From a virus: DNA of 64,000 nt. Positions within the stretch are counted from its first letter, which is position 1. The number at the start of each line of letters is the position of its first letter. The position numbers and the translations under genes were made by a program. The notes under the pieces were generated by a model, which was not told the origin of the DNA, ran no database searches, and saw only the letters and a list, made by a program, of their open reading frames with translations. Of the stretch, positions 63,733 to 64,000 are shown in pieces. Location of the stretch: positions 1-64,000 of IMG/VR virus record IMGVR_UViG_3300031857_000094; one strand, 5' to 3'.

Positions 63733-64000
63733 GAATAACATCTGCGGTGCCACACATCTGTTCGATTGTGCCATCGTTGTGAATTGCAGCATCCATTGGC
63801 TCTCTATTCCAAGCCCGTTCGGACTCGTGGATCGACGGATCATCTTTGCCAAACCAATCAGGAAGCGGACCGCGGCGAACATGCCAAATCTTTCCGCCAT
63901 TACGACGAATCATAGCAATCTCGTTGGGAAAGCGCACATCGCTGATAACGAAGTTAGGCTTCTGACCAGTCATCTCAGCAAACATCTTTTCTGTATCAAG
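63710..64000 (-). CDS. Deoxynucleoside monophosphate kinase-like protein (partial, N-terminus off the right edge)
   Basis: The frame is open to the window edge and ends at 63710, so 96 C-terminal residues are visible. PNFVISDVRFPNEIAMIRRN then GGKIWHVRR and the later HESERAWNRE match the C-terminal half of T4-type gp1 dNMP kinases, which make dNDPs for replication. The P-loop lies outside the window. The first visible Met is internal, not a start. Confidence 0.78.
   Translation of the reverse strand, partial: LDTEKMFAEMTGQKPNFVISDVRFPNEIAMIRRNGGKIWHVRRGPLPDWFGKDDPSIHESERAWNREPMDAAIHNDGTIEQMCGTADVILDSYLKR

Noticed and set aside
1-64000. Signs of lysogeny (integrase, attachment site, repressor)
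   Set aside because: No such gene or direct repeat pair was found; the gene content is that of a lytic T4-like phage, although only part of the genome is visible.

Overview
The window is 64 kb of a T4-type myovirus genome, probably a marine or freshwater relative of the cyanophage/pelagiphage branch. The order portal (gp20), tube (gp19), sheath (gp18), terminase (gp17, gp16), neck (gp15, gp14, gp13) and baseplate (gp8, gp7-like, gp6, gp25, gp5/gp27 pieces, gp53, gp48) is colinear with T4. gp4, gp54, gp26 and gp51 follow on the other strand, then replication and late-transcription genes (gp32, gp59, gp33). There are no photosynthesis genes, no integrase and no repressor. By eye the base composition is in the mid-40s % GC (not counted). 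The host is not identified. A two-piece (permuted) tmRNA gene is typical of Alphaproteobacteria, though also known in some betaproteobacterial and cyanobacterial lineages, and TctC-type binding proteins point to a proteobacterium.

Layout: 1-8.1 kb, head/tail/packaging genes on the minus strand. 8.1-13.9 kb, an accessory minus-strand block reading small membrane proteins, csgF, csgG, curlin-like protein, FecR-like protein, second curlin-like protein, CHASE2-adenylate cyclase, and then directly into gp13. 13.9-16.2 kb, a plus-strand cassette (TctC-like protein and two 2OG-Fe(II) oxygenases). 16.2-21.4 kb, a second TctC-like protein, three PP-loop ATPases, a fatty-acid-hydroxylase-type protein and two unknowns on the minus strand. 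21.4-44.1 kb, fibre/adhesin and baseplate genes on the minus strand. 44.1-50.8 kb, head-completion and hub genes on the plus strand, including a hub/tape protein with two predicted peptidoglycan-hydrolase domains. 50.8-64 kb, early/middle genes on the minus strand: gp32, gp59, gp33, KDO-8-P synthase, tRNA-Gln, tmRNA, radical SAM protein, PD-(D/E)XK nuclease, PhoH, ThyX, phosphoesterase, and a run of very small, translationally coupled genes.

Two promoter classes can be read. One is TATAAATA-like late boxes upstream of structural genes, which fits the presence of the late co-activator gp33. The other is seven sigma70-like promoters (TTGACA, always 17 bp, TANNAT), mostly before early genes. One of these drives the TctC cassette, one the tmRNA, and one points antisense into a structural gene.

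The most unusual content is: (i) a phage curli-secretion block with its own predicted adenylate cyclase and FecR partner; (ii) a circularly permuted tmRNA with a readable ANDNAPISYALAA tag; (iii) movement of lytic activity from the gp5 spike to a hub protein with muramidase-like and M15-like domains; (iv) three tandem PP-loop ATPases. All functions are read from sequence alone; no database search was run.
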